A stretch of DNA of 64,000 bases. Source: Granulicella mallensis MP5ACTX8. Lineage in GTDB: Bacteria > Acidobacteriota > Terriglobia > Terriglobales > Acidobacteriaceae. The notes beneath the pieces are model-generated. The model searched no databases. It saw only the letters and a program-made list of their open reading frames with translations, and was not told where the DNA came from. The translations under genes were made by a program, and so were the position numbers. The DNA is taken from contig NC_016631.1 of NCBI RefSeq assembly GCF_000178955.2, positions 2,604,001 to 2,668,000 on the forward strand. Direction: 5' to 3'. Below, one piece after another: positions 62,477 to 64,000 of the stretch. Within the stretch, counting starts at the first letter, position 1, and each line of letters starts with the position of its first letter.

Positions 62477-62496
62477 ATATGGTATCGTTGTCATAT
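62477..62496. promoter_or_regulatory. Dyad operator site B in the GH87-like/PL8 divergent region
   Basis: Same 20-bp dyad as at 59543 (two central differences). It lies 102 bp upstream of the GH87-like start and 38 bp upstream of the PL8 start, so one regulator could control both directions. Confidence 0.6.
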
Positions 62497-62533
62497 TAAT
62501 TTTAAGATATCGAAAAAGAGTGAGAATGTTGGT

Positions 62534-64000
62534 ATGAAGATTGTCATTGGACTCGTCTCACTGGCATTAGCCAGCGCTGCCTTGGCGCAATGTCCTCGCT
62601 CAGGCCAGGATTCGGTAGCGATTGTAAGGTGCCGTTATATCGAGGAGACTCTCCCCACAGATGCCAACGGGCGCGGACAACTGCAACAGCGGACTGAATT
62701 CTTGATGCGCTCGCTGCGGCCTGATGGGACATGGCCTGACGTCAACTATGTCTCGCCACTGCGATCGGAGTGGCCTGCGGCGCAACATCTGGTTCGTGTT
62801 CTTTCCATGGCCAAGACCGCGTATCTTGTGCGTTCGGCCGGCCATTCTGATCCGGCGCTCGAAGCCGCCGTCTTATCTGCTTTGCGCTACTGGGTCAAGA
62901 AGGATCCGACGAATCCTAACTGGTGGTGGAATGAGATCGGTACGCAACAACTGCTCGGGGAGATCGGGCTGTTGATGCGCCCCAGCTTGACGAACGATGA
63001 TATGGTTCGCATGCTGCCTATTCTGAAGCGCTCCAACTGGTCGACGTGGACAGGGGCCAATCTCGTTTGGGGTGTGACCAACCAGATTATGCGTGGTGTC
63101 CTGTATGATGACGAGCCTGCGGTCGCTCAAGGGTACGCCCGTTTGTATGAAGAGATTAACCAGGTACCCGCGGTGCTGCCCAATGGCAAGCCAGGGGAAG
63201 GGATTCAGGCTGACGACTCGTTTCATCAGCATGGGGCCCAGTTCTACTCGGGCGGATATGGCCTGGACTATACGAACTACGCTGCCCGTTACATCTCCTA
63301 TTCCTGGGGTACGCCGCTGCAGATTCCTGCCGAGAAGATGCAAACGTTCGCGAACTTTGTATTGGATGGCCAGCAGTGGATGGTGCGAGGTGAAGTCTTT
63401 GACTATGCCGCTGTTGGGCGTGAGATCACACGGAAGGATGAGGCGGCGGTGCAGCACGACTGGACGCATGGTCCTATCGCTGGATACGACGCGGCGTATA
63501 CGCTGGCAAACGTCATGACTCATCTGGCAGAGCAATCGGTACCTCGGCAGGGGGAGTTCCGAGCCTTCGCCGATCGCCTCAACGGACAAGCAGGTGCCAC
63601 TCCACTGACCGGGAACCGGATGTTTTGGGATTCCGATTATATGTCGCACCGGCGGGCGGGATACTCGACCTCGGTGAAGATGTTCTCTACTCGCATTCAG
63701 AATTCGGAGATTACGAACAGCGAGGGCAGATGGTCTACCCATCTTTCAGACGGCATGAATCTCCTGTATCGGACGGGAGATGAGTATCGCGGCATCTTCG
63801 CGGGCTGGGACTGGGCGCTTGTCCCTGGAACAACAGCGGCGCATGCCTATCGTCCCGATGGAGCACCGGATACGGGCGAACGCAGCATCATTGATGGCCG
63901 CGGCAAATCCGACTTTGTCGGAGGAGTCTCTGACGGGACCTATGGGGTTGCGACCATGAATCTCGAAAGAGGTACGCTCTCCGCCAGGAAGTCGTGGTTC
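62534..64000 (+). CDS. Exported PL8 family polysaccharide lyase (3' end outside window)
   Basis: The ATG at 62534 opens a signal peptide (MKIVIGLVSLALASAALAQ); 489 codons are visible and the frame is open at the window end, as expected for a ~750-residue enzyme. The alpha-toroid has NWWWNEIGTQQLLGEIG with the catalytic Asn, IQADDSFHQHGAQFYSGGYG with His231/233 and Tyr242, and NSEGRWSTHLSDGM at the start of the beta part. PL8 lyases cleave uronic-acid polymers (hyaluronate, chondroitin, xanthan) by beta-elimination. The actual polymer is unknown. It is divergent from the GH87-like gene with a shared operator-like dyad. Confidence 0.9.
   Translation, partial: MKIVIGLVSLALASAALAQCPRSGQDSVAIVRCRYIEETLPTDANGRGQLQQRTEFLMRSLRPDGTWPDVNYVSPLRSEWPAAQHLVRVLSMAKTAYLVRSAGHSDPALEAAVLSALRYWVKKDPTNPNWWWNEIGTQQLLGEIGLLMRPSLTNDDMVRMLPILKRSNWSTWTGANLVWGVTNQIMRGVLYDDEPAVAQGYARLYEEINQVPAVLPNGKPGEGIQADDSFHQHGAQFYSGGYGLDYTNYAARYISYSWGTPLQIPAEKMQTFANFVLDGQQWMVRGEVFDYAAVGREITRKDEAAVQHDWTHGPIAGYDAAYTLANVMTHLAEQSVPRQGEFRAFADRLNGQAGATPLTGNRMFWDSDYMSHRRAGYSTSVKMFSTRIQNSEITNSEGRWSTHLSDGMNLLYRTGDEYRGIFAGWDWALVPGTTAAHAYRPDGAPDTGERSIIDGRGKSDFVGGVSDGTYGVATMNLERGTLSARKSWF

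Overview
The window reads as chromosomal DNA of a soil Acidobacteriota of the class Terriglobia (Granulicella/Terriglobus/Edaphobacter-like). This is inferred from lineage-typical families: an Oar-like TonB-dependent receptor with an N-terminal carboxypeptidase-regulatory domain, a TIGR03435 soil-associated protein, a TIGR02999-type ECF sigma factor overlapping a Ser/Thr kinase-TPR gene, many Tat-exported oxidoreductases and glycosidases, and long exported proteins with NHL and Ig-like repeats. No complete rRNA or tRNA gene was found.

Layout. (1) 1-4.8 kb is a signalling block: an MHYT-hybrid histidine kinase (5' end outside the window), a REC-GGEEF response regulator overlapping it by 4 bp, and a membrane GGEEF protein. 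(2) 4.8-14.1 kb is a decayed integration hot spot. It holds fragments of oleate hydratase, an NTF2-fold protein, an SDR and a Fic protein. Two imperfect ~170 bp direct repeats (5795-5968 and 13540-13723) follow, each ending in the 3' part of a tRNA-Glu. The remains of two different tyrosine recombinases lie beside them. Between the repeats lie a very large exported beta-helix/NHL protein, an OsmC protein and a broken AbiEi/AbiEii-like toxin-antitoxin pair. (3) 14.2-21.2 kb holds the ECF sigma factor/kinase pair, a tandem rhodanese protein, a second ECF sigma factor, a GH2 fragment, YjbQ and a membrane-anchored acidobacterial regulator-like protein. (4) 21.4-27.4 kb holds the TonB receptor, a tiny exported ORF and a Tat-exported GH92. 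(5) 27.5-54.7 kb is mostly ordinary metabolism and envelope: TetR, VOC proteins, MscS, a phosphoesterase, a multicopper oxidase, TIGR03435, HD and MDR enzymes, Gfo/Idh/MocA, TRIC, an Ig-repeat exported protein, GH1, a DUF2520 enzyme, an RBBP9-like hydrolase, an S9 peptidase, DUF418 and a Zn-ribbon protein. (6) 54.9-64 kb is a polysaccharide-degradation locus: SGNH hydrolase, GH92 and a GH71/99-like enzyme in a run on the minus strand, then a multidomain GH87-like beta-helix enzyme, and divergently a PL8 lyase cut by the window end.

The best functional signal is in region 6. Two nearly identical 20-bp dyad sites (18/20 matches, central CG, LacI-family-like) sit upstream of the GH71/99-GH92-SGNH run and in the GH87-like/PL8 divergent promoter region. 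This suggests one regulator controls a regulon for alpha-mannan, alpha-glucan and uronic-acid polymers, possibly fungal wall material. The second notable item is the pair of degenerate tRNA-Glu-derived repeats with a built-in hairpin, which points to repeated integration and decay at this site.
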